Source: Vibrio agarilyticus (lineage in GTDB: Bacteria > Pseudomonadota > Gammaproteobacteria > Enterobacterales > Vibrionaceae). From it: a DNA stretch of 64,000 nucleotides. Shown here piece by piece: positions 47,387 through 55,776 of the stretch (the first letter of the stretch is position 1; each line of letters begins with the position of its first letter). The translations under genes and the position numbers were made by a program. The stretch is from positions 237,535 through 301,534 of the forward strand of contig NZ_JABAIK010000003.1 in NCBI RefSeq assembly GCF_012641465.1. Reading direction: 5' to 3'. Under the pieces are notes generated by a model. That model searched no databases. It worked only from the letters and a program-made list of their open reading frames with translations, and had not been told where the DNA came from.

Positions 47387-48466
47387 ATGGCGACCATTCA
47401 ATTTAATCATGTGGATAAAATATATTCTGGCAACGATTATGTTGTGAAAGATTTTAACCTTGAAATCGAAGACGGAGAATTTGTCGTCTTTTTGGGACCT
47501 TCTGGTTGCGGAAAATCAACAACCTTAAGAATGTTAGCGGGGCTAGAAGATATTTCTGGTGGTGAGATATTAATTGATGGCGTTGTGGTGAATGATCTCA
47601 GCCCAAAAGAGAGAAATATCGCAATGGTTTTTCAAAGTTATGCGCTTTATCCGCACATGACGGTTTTTGATAACATTGCTTTCTCTTTAAAAATGTCTGG
47701 AAAAAGCAAAGAAGAAATTAATAAGCAGGTAAGAGAAGTCGCTGACATGCTTCAATTGACCCCACTGCTGGAGCGAAAACCAAAAGCACTGTCGGGCGGT
47801 CAGCGTCAACGTGTAGCGATGGGGCGTTCGTTAGTTCGCACTCCAGAAGTGTTCCTTTTTGATGAACCGCTATCTAACCTTGATGCCAAACTGCGCAATG
47901 TGATGCGCGGTGAAATTAAAGAGTTACATCGTAAACATAAGAAAACCACGGTTTACGTGACGCACGATCAGGTCGAAGCGATGACACTGGCCGATAAAGT
48001 GGTGATTTTACGCGATGGCTTTATCGAACAGGTGGGAACACCAAAAGAGATCTATCACAACCCTGCCAACCATTTTGTGGCCAGCTTCATTGGTAGCCCG
48101 ACTATGAATATGTTGCCAGTGGTACTAGAAACCGAAAATGATCAATGGTTTGCGCGCATTAATGAGCATACATTGCCACTGCGTGGAGAGCCAAGCCTTG
48201 ACTCTTCCACTCGTAACGCCATTTTAGGTATTCGTCCTAGTGATATTTCATTGACCCCATTTGATGCATCGATGGCGTTGGATGTTTATGTCGAAAACAC
48301 CGAGTTACTCGGCGCGACGGTACAAATCAATGGCAAAGTCGGTTCAAATGAGGTGGTTATCGAAATGGACGCCGATGAAAGCGTATCAGCAGGCGAAGTG
48401 GTTAACTTCTATCTCGATAGCAGCAAAATGCATCTATTTAATTCGCAAGGAAGTGTCATTTTATAG
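47387..48466 (+). CDS. Sugar ABC transporter ATP-binding protein (MsmK/UgpC type), first copy
   Basis: A 359-residue ATPase of the CUT1 sugar family. Walker [10 protein letters not shown] (about residues 36-44), signature [13 protein letters not shown], Walker [14 protein letters not shown] and the switch His in [13 protein letters not shown] are all intact. The C-terminal 120 residues form the OB-type regulatory domain of MalK-like proteins. It has its own upstream space and its own terminator, so it is transcribed apart from the second ATPase and the rest of the importer. It may serve the importer downstream or energise several CUT1 systems. Confidence 0.92.
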   Translation: MATIQFNHVDKIYSGNDYVVKDFNLEIEDGEFVVFLGPSGCGKSTTLRMLAGLEDISGGEILIDGVVVNDLSPKERNIAMVFQSYALYPHMTVFDNIAFSLKMSGKSKEEINKQVREVADMLQLTPLLERKPKALSGGQRQRVAMGRSLVRTPEVFLFDEPLSNLDAKLRNVMRGEIKELHRKHKKTTVYVTHDQVEAMTLADKVVILRDGFIEQVGTPKEIYHNPANHFVASFIGSPTMNMLPVVLETENDQWFARINEHTLPLRGEPSLDSSTRNAILGIRPSDISLTPFDASMALDVYVENTELLGATVQINGKVGSNEVVIEMDADESVSAGEVVNFYLDSSKMHLFNSQGSVIL

Positions 48467-48540
48467 GTGACAGTTGCGTTTTCGCATTTTTTGAAACATC
48501 TAGTTTTTTTCAAGCAGCTTTAAACACTCTTCCCCCATTT

Positions 48541-48579
48541 GGCAATGTCTGTGTGTACGTGCGCGGCATTGCCTTTTTT
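48541..48579 (+). terminator. Terminator after the first ATPase gene
   Basis: Stem GGCAATG / CATTGCC around a 19-base loop, then seven T residues. Confidence 0.75.
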
Positions 48580-48946
48580 TATCCATTTCAGTCACATTTC
48601 AAGTTAGGAGTGACAGGTGTAAAAATAACGTACAAAGCACGATAAAGCAGGAGTTTGCGGCAGATCACAGATGAAATTTGGGATGAAAAATTACGCATCC
48701 CATTTGCAAAATATGGTAGAGAACATTATCAGTGATTATTTTATGCTGTATTCCATGGTCAGACGAAACGCTGACGCATCACAGGAAAAAACCTTTGTTT
48801 TTATAAATAAAACTCAAGGGTGTGAAATTTGATTTGATTTCATGTTGACTCAATTAGTTAACACTTGAGTGCTTATTTTCAGCAGTTTTCAAGTCGGTAT
48901 TCAAGTGAGTTAATCAATTTAATTTGATATTAATTAGGTAGTTTAA
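48580..48946 (+). promoter_or_regulatory. Promoter region of the ABC importer operon
   Basis: About 370 bp without a gene. An inverted repeat TGGGATG / CATCCCA lies at 48679-48702 around ten bases. An ATCACA half-site resembling a CRP half lies near 48664. The region must drive the second ATPase, binding protein and permeases. Confidence 0.4.
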
Positions 48947-49993
48947 ATGGCATCGGTAACATTTAAGAATTTAGCGAAAAGCTATGATGAAATCCAGGTG
49001 GTGAAGGGGATTGACCTTGAAGTAAACCACGGCGAATTCATTGTATTATTAGGCCCTTCTGGGTGTGGTAAATCAACAACTTTGAGGATGCTAGCGGGCC
49101 TAGAAGATATTAGTGGCGGTGAAATATACATTGATGATCTATTAGTAAATGATTTGCACCCCATTGAAAGAAATATTGCAATGGTATTTCAAAGTTACGC
49201 GCTTTATCCCCACATGACGGTTGAGGAAAACATCGGTTTTAGCCTTGAGAATATGAAGGTCGAGAAAAAGCAGCGTGCTGAAATGGTAAAAAAAGTGGCA
49301 GAAGTTCTTGAATTGACGCCACTGCTTCAACGTAAACCAAAAGATCTTTCAGGTGGTCAGCGTCAGCGAGTGGCAATGGGACGCGCTATGGTGCGCACGC
49401 CTAAAGTGTTCTTGTTCGATGAACCTTTATCAAACCTTGATGCTAAGTTGCGTGGTCAAATGCGCAAAGAGATCCGTGCACTGCATGAGCGCGTTAAAAC
49501 GACAGTCATTTACGTCACGCATGATCAAGTTGAGGCGATGACGCTGGCCGATAGAATTGTGATCATCAATAACGGTGTGATTGAGCAAGTTGGGACACCA
49601 AAAGAGATATTTGAAGCGCCGAAAACGCAATTTGTCGCCAAGTTTATCGGTACTCCGGAAATTAACTTATTCGACCATGGCACGATGGATATGAGCCAAT
49701 ATATTCCAAGTGAGTTTATTCCTTCTGAGACCAAATCCATCGGTATTCGACCACAAAGCTTTACCTTAATAAAAGAAGAAATCGAAGATGCGCATCGCTG
49801 TTCCATTGATGTAACAGTGCACAGTGCTGAGCATCTTGGCTCAGTAAGCCATTTAGAGTGTTACCTCGGTAGTAAGCGTGTAAATGCTGAAGTGAAAAAC
49901 TTAGAACAGGATTTACAAGGTGATGTAACGCTTTATTTCGACCTAAGAAAAACACTGTATTTTGATTCTAATAATGTAACTACTTTACGATAA
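48947..49993 (+). CDS. Sugar ABC transporter ATP-binding protein (MsmK/UgpC type), second copy
   Basis: A 348-residue CUT1 ATPase closely related to the first copy, with the same Walker A (GPSGCGKST), [13 protein letters not shown] signature, [13 protein letters not shown] Walker B and [13 protein letters not shown] switch. It ends 11 bp before the binding-protein ATG, so it is the dedicated first gene of the importer operon. The regulatory C-terminus (about 235-348) differs most from the first copy. Two ATPases for one CUT1 importer could form a heterodimer, as in GlpST-like systems, or one may serve elsewhere. Confidence 0.92.
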   Translation: MASVTFKNLAKSYDEIQVVKGIDLEVNHGEFIVLLGPSGCGKSTTLRMLAGLEDISGGEIYIDDLLVNDLHPIERNIAMVFQSYALYPHMTVEENIGFSLENMKVEKKQRAEMVKKVAEVLELTPLLQRKPKDLSGGQRQRVAMGRAMVRTPKVFLFDEPLSNLDAKLRGQMRKEIRALHERVKTTVIYVTHDQVEAMTLADRIVIINNGVIEQVGTPKEIFEAPKTQFVAKFIGTPEINLFDHGTMDMSQYIPSEFIPSETKSIGIRPQSFTLIKEEIEDAHRCSIDVTVHSAEHLGSVSHLECYLGSKRVNAEVKNLEQDLQGDVTLYFDLRKTLYFDSNNVTTLR

Positions 49994-50004
49994 AGGGATT
50001 GTTC

Positions 50005-51258
50005 ATGAAAAATAAGAAGATGAAATTATTGTCCTTCGCTGTCTCTGCAATGATTGCAAACAGCGCCTTGGCGGAACAAATAGAAATCACGGTTGCATCG
50101 TTCCCTAACTTTAACCAATCTGCTGAAAAAGCGATTCCGCTTTTTGAAAAGAAATATCCAGATATTAAAGTCAAGCTGGTGACATTGGCTTATGGCGACC
50201 ACCACAATGCAATGACAACAGCACTCGCAACAGGCGCTAATCTTCCTGATGTTATGGGGATTGAATATTCATACGTAGGTCGTTTTGTTGAATCGGGTGG
50301 TTTGGAAGATTTGGCGGCAACGCAATATAACGCTGGGTCTTTTACTGAGAAATTAACGCAATTTTCGGTTTCACAAGCGACGAGCTCTAAAGGCGTTCTT
50401 GCTGCGATTCCTGCAGACATTGGCCCAGGCGCAAGTTTTTATCGTAAAGACATTCTAGAAAAAGCCGGTGTCAGTGAGTCTGAGATGCTTGAGAGCTGGG
50501 ATTCATTTATTCAAGCGGGTATCAAAATTAAAGAAAAGACCGGTAGCTACATGCTAGCAAACGCGGTTGATATTAAAGATATCTATATTCGTTCAAACCT
50601 GAACGATGGCGATGGTATTTATTTCGATAAAGATCATAACGTCTTGGTAAATACCCCACGTTTTAAAGAAGCGTTTCGTTTAGCCAAAAAAGCGCGTGAA
50701 GCAGGTATCGATGCAGAAGTGGGTGCGTGGTCAAACGAATGGACGGAAGGTCTTCGTCGCGGCACGATTTCAGTACAGCTCATGGGTGCTTGGTTAGGTG
50801 GTCACTTAGAAAGCTGGATTGCGCCTGATTCAAAATCGGTCTGGCGTACTGCGCAGTTACCCAATAAAGCATACGCAAGTTGGGGCGGTTCATTTTACGC
50901 AATCCCTAAAAAAGCAGCGAATAAAGAAGCGGCTTGGAAATTCATTAAATTTATGGCGGCTGAGCCAGAAATTCAATTGCTTGCCTTTAAAGAAATTAAC
51001 GCGTTTCCATCGCTCGTTTCAACCCACAGTGATGAGTTCTTTAATGGAAAAATCGCCTATTTAAGCGATCAACCTGCGCGTTTGACATGGCTTGAATCTG
51101 CGCAACACATTCCAGCAGTGTCGGTTGACCGTTATGACGAAGTTGCCCGCCAAGTGGTTGATGATGCTCTAGAAAAAGTGCTTGAAAATGATGCGGACAT
51201 TGATGAAGTGCTTGCATCAGCAGAGAAACAAATTCAACGCCGCGCTCGTCGCCGTTGA
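50005..51258 (+). CDS. Extracellular sugar-binding protein of the ABC importer (family 1)
   Basis: A 417-residue periplasmic protein. ATG 50005 is chosen because AAAGGGA lies at proper distance; an in-frame TTG two codons earlier lacks one. The signal peptide ends SALA-EQIEITV. The fold is the SBP_bac_1 type with FPNFNQSAEKAIPLFEKKYPDIKVK near the start and GTISVQLMGAWLGGHLESW in the middle, resembling CUT1 oligosaccharide binders. Position beside GH8, GH94 and GH116 genes suggests short xylo- or cello-oligosaccharides. The C-terminus is unusually arginine-rich (QRRARRR). A hairpin follows the gene, commonly seen where the binding protein must be made in excess. Confidence 0.9.
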   Translation: MKNKKMKLLSFAVSAMIANSALAEQIEITVASFPNFNQSAEKAIPLFEKKYPDIKVKLVTLAYGDHHNAMTTALATGANLPDVMGIEYSYVGRFVESGGLEDLAATQYNAGSFTEKLTQFSVSQATSSKGVLAAIPADIGPGASFYRKDILEKAGVSESEMLESWDSFIQAGIKIKEKTGSYMLANAVDIKDIYIRSNLNDGDGIYFDKDHNVLVNTPRFKEAFRLAKKAREAGIDAEVGAWSNEWTEGLRRGTISVQLMGAWLGGHLESWIAPDSKSVWRTAQLPNKAYASWGGSFYAIPKKAANKEAAWKFIKFMAAEPEIQLLAFKEINAFPSLVSTHSDEFFNGKIAYLSDQPARLTWLESAQHIPAVSVDRYDEVARQVVDDALEKVLENDADIDEVLASAEKQIQRRARRR

Positions 51259-51264
51259 TATTTA

Positions 51265-51294
51265 GGCGGGCTAGGGGCTTGGCCTTGGTCCGCC
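51265..51294 (+). other. Hairpin after the binding-protein gene
   Basis: GGCGG and CCGCC close a structured, GC-rich loop just after the stop codon, with a weak T-run. It probably protects the binding-protein message or partly terminates before the permeases. Confidence 0.5.
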
Positions 51295-51316
51295 AGTTTA
51301 TTTTGGGAATATATTT

Positions 51317-52294
51317 ATGAGTTATTCACTCGCTACTAGCCAGATTGGTAATCAAAAAGGCAGTTTTTGGTTACGTAAAGGAAGCAAAATTGCGCCTTAC
51401 ATTTTCGTTAGTCCATTTTTTATCATTTTTGGTGTGTTTGGGCTCTTTCCACTTATTTTTTCACTTTACCTTTCATTCCATTATTGGGAACCCGCTGCAG
51501 GATTAGCTGCAATGGAGTGGGTTGGATTTGAGAACTATGTTTTTGCGTTAGAAGACGAGTGGTTTCAAAAATCGGTTTATAACACCGTTGTGTTGGCTCT
51601 GAAATCGGGTATTCCACAGCATGCGGTCGCTTTGCCGCTGGCATTCTTTATTCACACCAGCTTTAGCCGTATGCGTAATACCATCATTGGTATTTACTTT
51701 GTTCCCTTTATTACATCAACGGTTGCGATTTCGCTGATCTTCAGCACTTTGTTCTCGCGTGATTTTGGTATGGTAAACCAGATGCTAACCACGGTCGGGA
51801 ATTTTACGGTTGCCGATGTGAAGATCTTCTCATGGTTGTTCCCAACGGAAAATATTGACTGGGCACGCCCAGCGTATACCAAAGATATGATTGCGTTCGT
51901 TGTCTTCTGGCGCTTTGTTGGCTGGAACACCGTGCTCTATCTCTCTGCGTTACAAACCATTCCACGTGATATTTATGAAGCTGCAACCATTGATGGTGCG
52001 AATCGCTATCAACAGTTCTGGCATATTACGTTGCCGCTACTTAAGCCAATGGCGTTCTTTGCAGTGACCCTCACCATTATTGGTAACTTACAGATGTTTG
52101 AAGAACCCTTCATCATCACAGGTGGTACAGGCGGTATTGATCAAGCGGGTAAGACTGCTGCAATGCATATGTACATTACTGCATTTGTCGAGAGTGATTT
52201 TGGTACCGCATCAGCCATTTCATGGATTCTTTTCATGCTGATCGCGTGTTTAACCTGGGCGAATAACAAACTTTTAGGTGGGGATAATCAATGA
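51317..52294 (+). CDS. Sugar ABC transporter permease 1 (MalF/UgpA type)
   Basis: A 325-residue inner-membrane permease with about six helices. The cytoplasmic coupling loop is EAATIDGANRYQQFWHITLPLL, the EAA motif of BPD transporters. A hydrophobic N-terminal helix follows a basic tail (RKGSKIAPYIF). It overlaps the next permease by four bases (ATGA), so the two are translationally coupled and form the membrane channel of the CUT1 importer. Confidence 0.93.
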   Translation: MSYSLATSQIGNQKGSFWLRKGSKIAPYIFVSPFFIIFGVFGLFPLIFSLYLSFHYWEPAAGLAAMEWVGFENYVFALEDEWFQKSVYNTVVLALKSGIPQHAVALPLAFFIHTSFSRMRNTIIGIYFVPFITSTVAISLIFSTLFSRDFGMVNQMLTTVGNFTVADVKIFSWLFPTENIDWARPAYTKDMIAFVVFWRFVGWNTVLYLSALQTIPRDIYEAATIDGANRYQQFWHITLPLLKPMAFFAVTLTIIGNLQMFEEPFIITGGTGGIDQAGKTAAMHMYITAFVESDFGTASAISWILFMLIACLTWANNKLLGGDNQ

Positions 52295-53124
52295 AAAAGA
52301 GCATCGGAAAAGACAAGCTAATTGCTTACTGTATTATTGCCGTTGGCGCGGTGATTATGCTCGCGCCGTTCTACTTCATGTTTGTGTTCTCATCACATTC
52401 GAATTCCGGTATTTTATCTGTTCCGCCACCGATTTTCTTTGGCGACTATTTGCTTGAAAACTTTAAGACTTTGCTTGAGTTCTTACCCTACTTTTGGGAC
52501 AACTTGGCGCTGAGCTTGTACGTTGCTGTTGTGGTGACGCTGTTGAATCTGATTTTCTGTTCACTGGCAGGCTATGCGTTTGCGATGTTTGATTTCAGAT
52601 ACAAAAACCTCATGTTCGTTGGCATTATGGCGACCATGCTCTTACCACCGTTTTTAGGCATGATTCCGACTGCGATGATCATGTCATCAATCGGTTGGAT
52701 GAACGATACTAAGGCGCTGATTGTTCCAGCCGCGTGCGGTGCAATGGGTATTTTTATGATGCGCCAGTTTATCGCAAGCTCGATTCCGAAAGAGTTGGTC
52801 GAGGCCGCGCGCATGGATGGTTGCGGTGAGTTCAAAATCTATTACCGCGTGATTGTACCTTTGATCACTCCAGCGTTTGGTACGCTTGGCTTGATCACGT
52901 TCATCGGTACTTGGAACAACTTTATGGGACCCTTGGTGGTTATGAACGACATGAAGATGTTTACAGTGCCTCTAGCGCTGCGCGCGCTGCAAGGTACAGG
53001 TCAGGTGCCGTGGGGCGCGGTTTCCATCGGTGCGGCTATCGCCGTATTGCCTTTGCTCTTCTTGTTTATTTTGGCCTCGCGTCGCCTTATCGATGGTTTG
53101 ACGGCAGGTGCTGTCAAAGGTTAA
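52291..53124 (+). CDS. Sugar ABC transporter permease 2 (MalG/UgpE type)
   Basis: A 277-residue permease with about six transmembrane helices. The EAA loop reads VEAARMDGCGEFKIYYRVIVPLI, and the end has the RRLIDGLTAGAVKG tail typical of MalG-like subunits. Its ATG sits inside the stop of permease 1. It completes the importer operon; a palindromic element follows 21 bp later. Confidence 0.93.
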   Translation: MKKSIGKDKLIAYCIIAVGAVIMLAPFYFMFVFSSHSNSGILSVPPPIFFGDYLLENFKTLLEFLPYFWDNLALSLYVAVVVTLLNLIFCSLAGYAFAMFDFRYKNLMFVGIMATMLLPPFLGMIPTAMIMSSIGWMNDTKALIVPAACGAMGIFMMRQFIASSIPKELVEAARMDGCGEFKIYYRVIVPLITPAFGTLGLITFIGTWNNFMGPLVVMNDMKMFTVPLALRALQGTGQVPWGAVSIGAAIAVLPLLFLFILASRRLIDGLTAGAVKG

Positions 53125-53145
53125 CGTCAGGTTAAGCTGCGTTGC

Positions 53146-53178
53146 GATACCCTTTCTACTCCAAGCGGAAAGGGTATC
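53146..53178. terminator. Inverted repeat after the importer operon
   Basis: GATACCCTTTC and GAAAGGGTATC form perfect 11-bp arms around TACTCCAAGCG. It resembles the fused ends of the Vibrio-type repeat (compare 37435-37470). Lacking a T-run, it may end transcription only weakly. Confidence 0.5.
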
Positions 53179-53376
53179 AATACAGCGCTCTTAAGATTGC
53201 ATCTTATTCATGCCAGCCGCTATGCGCCTGGCATTTTTTCGTTTACTTCTATCGGAATTAAATCGAGCGATGCTGGGTGGGAGAGGGGATTGCGTAAGGT
53301 CAGCAAGGATTGATGTTATTATTGATAAGGCATAGAATCGCGCAAGATAGATCCGCTATGTAACGTGTTAAGGTGT

Positions 53377-54357
53377 ATGAAGAAGTCAAACTTGACCTCA
53401 AATGATATTGCAAAATATTTAGGTGTTTCCCAGTCGATGGTTTCTCGCGCCTTTAACCCCAAAGCGAGTATTAGTGATAGTAAACGTGCGTACATTTTAG
53501 ACGGCGCTGCAAAGCTGGGTTACAAACCCAATGCATTAGCACGCAGCTTAATTTCAAATCGTTCTGGGCTTATTGCGATCGCGTTAGACTCTAGCGCTAA
53601 CCCCATGTATGACCTGCAAGCGCGTATACTGGCCTCAGAAATTCAAGCCAAAGGGGGCCATGCGATACTTTGCCCCATCTCCAATGGTGATTTGGACTCG
53701 GCGATTCAGCGAGCATTTGAATATCAAGTCGATGGCGTGATCATCGCAACCAGCCGTTTGACCAGTAATGTGATCAATCAATGTGAGCAGTATGGTGTCT
53801 GCCTGAGCTTTATTAATCGATATATTGATGGTTTTAAGGCCAACTGTATTGGCTTAGACAATAACTATGCAGGAATTCAAGCGGCGGATTATTTTTTTAA
53901 ACACGGCTGTTCATCTTGGGCGTTTATCGGTAGTGAAGCAGGGTCAATGACTTGTGAAGAGCGTTGGAAAAGTTTCTCTCACCGCGCGCTTGAATTAGGG
54001 ATTGAGGCGCCGATTCGGTTATCGGCATCGTTTGATCTTGAGTCAGGTATGCTTGCGGCGCGTCAATTGATCGACAGTGGTAATCAGGTCGATGCGATAT
54101 TTTGCGCTAATGACATTATTGGTATCGGTGTGCTTGAGGTATTAAAACAGCACAAGGTTACTGGTATAAGAATTATAGGCGTGGATGACATACCTATGGG
54201 GGCGTGGCCTTCTTATCAACTTTCCACGATTAAACCACCGACGGATCTGATTTGTCAGGCAGCGGTCGAGGATTTGTTTGATCGCATTCGTGGTAATGAT
54301 GAGCACACTGGCCAATACATTCTCTATAAAGGCACCGTCGTCGAGCGCGCATCTTGA
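53377..54357 (+). CDS. LacI family transcriptional regulator
   Basis: A 326-residue repressor. The helix-turn-helix is at the N-terminus (SNDIAKYLGVSQSMVSRAFN, followed by the hinge helix region LGYKPNALARSL), and the rest is a periplasmic-binding-like sensor. The SQSMVSRAF recognition helix is of the VSRAF subtype rather than the usual VSRVLN. Start: ATG 53377 is preferred, with AAGG three bases away; GTG 53365 is an alternative. It sits between the ABC importer and the glycyl radical cluster and could control either. The perfect palindrome with a central CG at 54653-54670, just before the radical cluster, is of the kind LacI proteins bind. Confidence 0.92.
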   Translation: MKKSNLTSNDIAKYLGVSQSMVSRAFNPKASISDSKRAYILDGAAKLGYKPNALARSLISNRSGLIAIALDSSANPMYDLQARILASEIQAKGGHAILCPISNGDLDSAIQRAFEYQVDGVIIATSRLTSNVINQCEQYGVCLSFINRYIDGFKANCIGLDNNYAGIQAADYFFKHGCSSWAFIGSEAGSMTCEERWKSFSHRALELGIEAPIRLSASFDLESGMLAARQLIDSGNQVDAIFCANDIIGIGVLEVLKQHKVTGIRIIGVDDIPMGAWPSYQLSTIKPPTDLICQAAVEDLFDRIRGNDEHTGQYILYKGTVVERAS

Positions 54358-54558
54358 CCAACGTTATTGCGTGTCCATTTTATTTGCCCCTCTTATTTGA
54401 AATGTGAGTCATTTTTCATTTCAATGTGCCTCTTTTTACATCATGTTGTTAATGTTAATTAACAACATGACTTCCATTTCCCAACCACTTATTAAAATAA
54501 AATCAAACTCATAGTGAGTGTATCACTTGATAGCTCGCATTGTCTTGAATTTATCAAA

Positions 54559-54574
54559 AGTGATGCAAGTCACA
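54559..54574 (+). promoter_or_regulatory. Candidate CRP-cAMP site upstream of the glycyl radical cluster
   Basis: AGTGATGCAAGTCACA matches TGTGAN6TCACA at nine of ten key bases. It is about 130 bp upstream of the activase start, a workable distance for an activator site. Confidence 0.6.
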
Positions 54575-54652
54575 GCTAGATGACACATGATGAAACAATT
54601 TGTTTTATTCTGATTTAAGTCAATAAATTTAGAAAATGAAACGATTAAATTC

Positions 54653-54670
54653 ATTGCATACGTATGCAAT
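54653..54670. promoter_or_regulatory. Perfect 18-bp palindrome, likely operator
   Basis: ATTGCATACGTATGCAAT is its own reverse complement. It ends 17 bp before the preferred ATG of the activase. The even spacing with a central CG is the usual style of LacI-family operators, and a LacI gene lies directly upstream. A GntR-type site is the main alternative. Confidence 0.6.
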
Positions 54671-54687
54671 GAGTGAAAATCAACGTA

Positions 54688-55659
54688 ATGACCGCCATCA
54701 CAAAAGCGAAACACGCATCACAAGGTAATGTGTTTAACATCCAGTTATTTACGATTGATGATGGCCCGGGCATTCGCACAGAGCTGTTTTTGAAAGGGTG
54801 TCCTTTGAGCTGTGATTGGTGCGGAAATCCAGAGAGCTTTAAGCACTATATTCAGCCTGGAGTATACGAAACGCGTTGTATTTCAAAAGAAAAATGTGGT
54901 GCGTGCGTTGAGGTTTGTCCTCATCCAGAAGCGCTTATTTTTGATCAAGACAAGCTGACTGCCATTGATAGAAACGTGTGCACTCACTGCCTTGCGTGTC
55001 AGGTGGAATGTCCTGCTGATGCGATTAAACAGTGGGGTAAAACACTGTCAATTGACGAATGCATGACCATTATTCGTAAGGATAAAGGGTTTTATGAACG
55101 ATCGGGTGGTGGCGTTACCGTTTCAGGCGGCGAACCCTTATTGCAAAGTGAATTTGTAACTGAATTGTTTCAGCAATGTCAGCAAGAAAATATCCATACC
55201 TGTTTGGAGTCTAGTTTCTACGGTAAGTGGGAGAAAATTGCTGCGCTTCTACCTGTTACCGATTTGATTATTTCAGATATTAAACATATGGATAGCGAAA
55301 TTCATAAACACTATACCGGTGTGTATAACGAGCGAATTTTATCCAATCTGAAAAAACTATCGCAAACGGATAAAGCGTTTATTTTGAGAATTCCAGTGAT
55401 CCCTCAAGTTAATGATGATGAAGCAAATATAAAAGCAACCGCAGATTTTATTATCGAAGAGTTGGGCAATAAAGTCAGAACATTGCAGCTATTGAGTTTT
55501 ATGCGTCTCGGCGAAGAAAAATACCGATCATTGGGTTTACCGTATCAGATGGAAAACCTCATTTTTGGTCGAGATGCATTTCAGGAGCGTGTGCAAAATA
55601 TTGCCCATTATTTCAATTCTCGTGGCATTCATTGTGTTGTAGGAACAAAAGAAAAATAA
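54688..55659 (+). CDS. Glycyl radical enzyme activating enzyme (radical SAM)
   Basis: A 323-residue activase that uses S-adenosylmethionine and a [4Fe-4S] cluster to abstract hydrogen from the glycine of its partner. The radical SAM motif is CPLSCDWC (Cys38, Cys42, Cys45), preceded by the family signature FTIDDGPGIRTELFLKGC. An inserted bacterial ferredoxin-type domain (about 60-112) holds two further cluster motifs, CISKEKCGACVEVCP and CTHCLACQVECP. GGGVTVSGGEPLLQ is the SAM-binding stretch. ATG 54688 is favoured over GTG 54673, which sits right on the palindrome; neither has a strong ribosome site. The two extra clusters are typical of activases for dehydratase, decarboxylase and C-S or C-N lyase enzymes, not pyruvate formate-lyase. 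Its partner follows 117 bp on. Confidence 0.94.
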   Translation: MTAITKAKHASQGNVFNIQLFTIDDGPGIRTELFLKGCPLSCDWCGNPESFKHYIQPGVYETRCISKEKCGACVEVCPHPEALIFDQDKLTAIDRNVCTHCLACQVECPADAIKQWGKTLSIDECMTIIRKDKGFYERSGGGVTVSGGEPLLQSEFVTELFQQCQQENIHTCLESSFYGKWEKIAALLPVTDLIISDIKHMDSEIHKHYTGVYNERILSNLKKLSQTDKAFILRIPVIPQVNDDEANIKATADFIIEELGNKVRTLQLLSFMRLGEEKYRSLGLPYQMENLIFGRDAFQERVQNIAHYFNSRGIHCVVGTKEK

Positions 55660-55776
55660 ACACTCTTTGAGATTTATTAGTACAAACATGAATAAAGTCG
55701 TTTGGGTATAGCCGCAAATGTTCGAGCACTTTTTCATGTTTATCCTATTGAATTTTAAAAGTAAGGAATTATTTAA

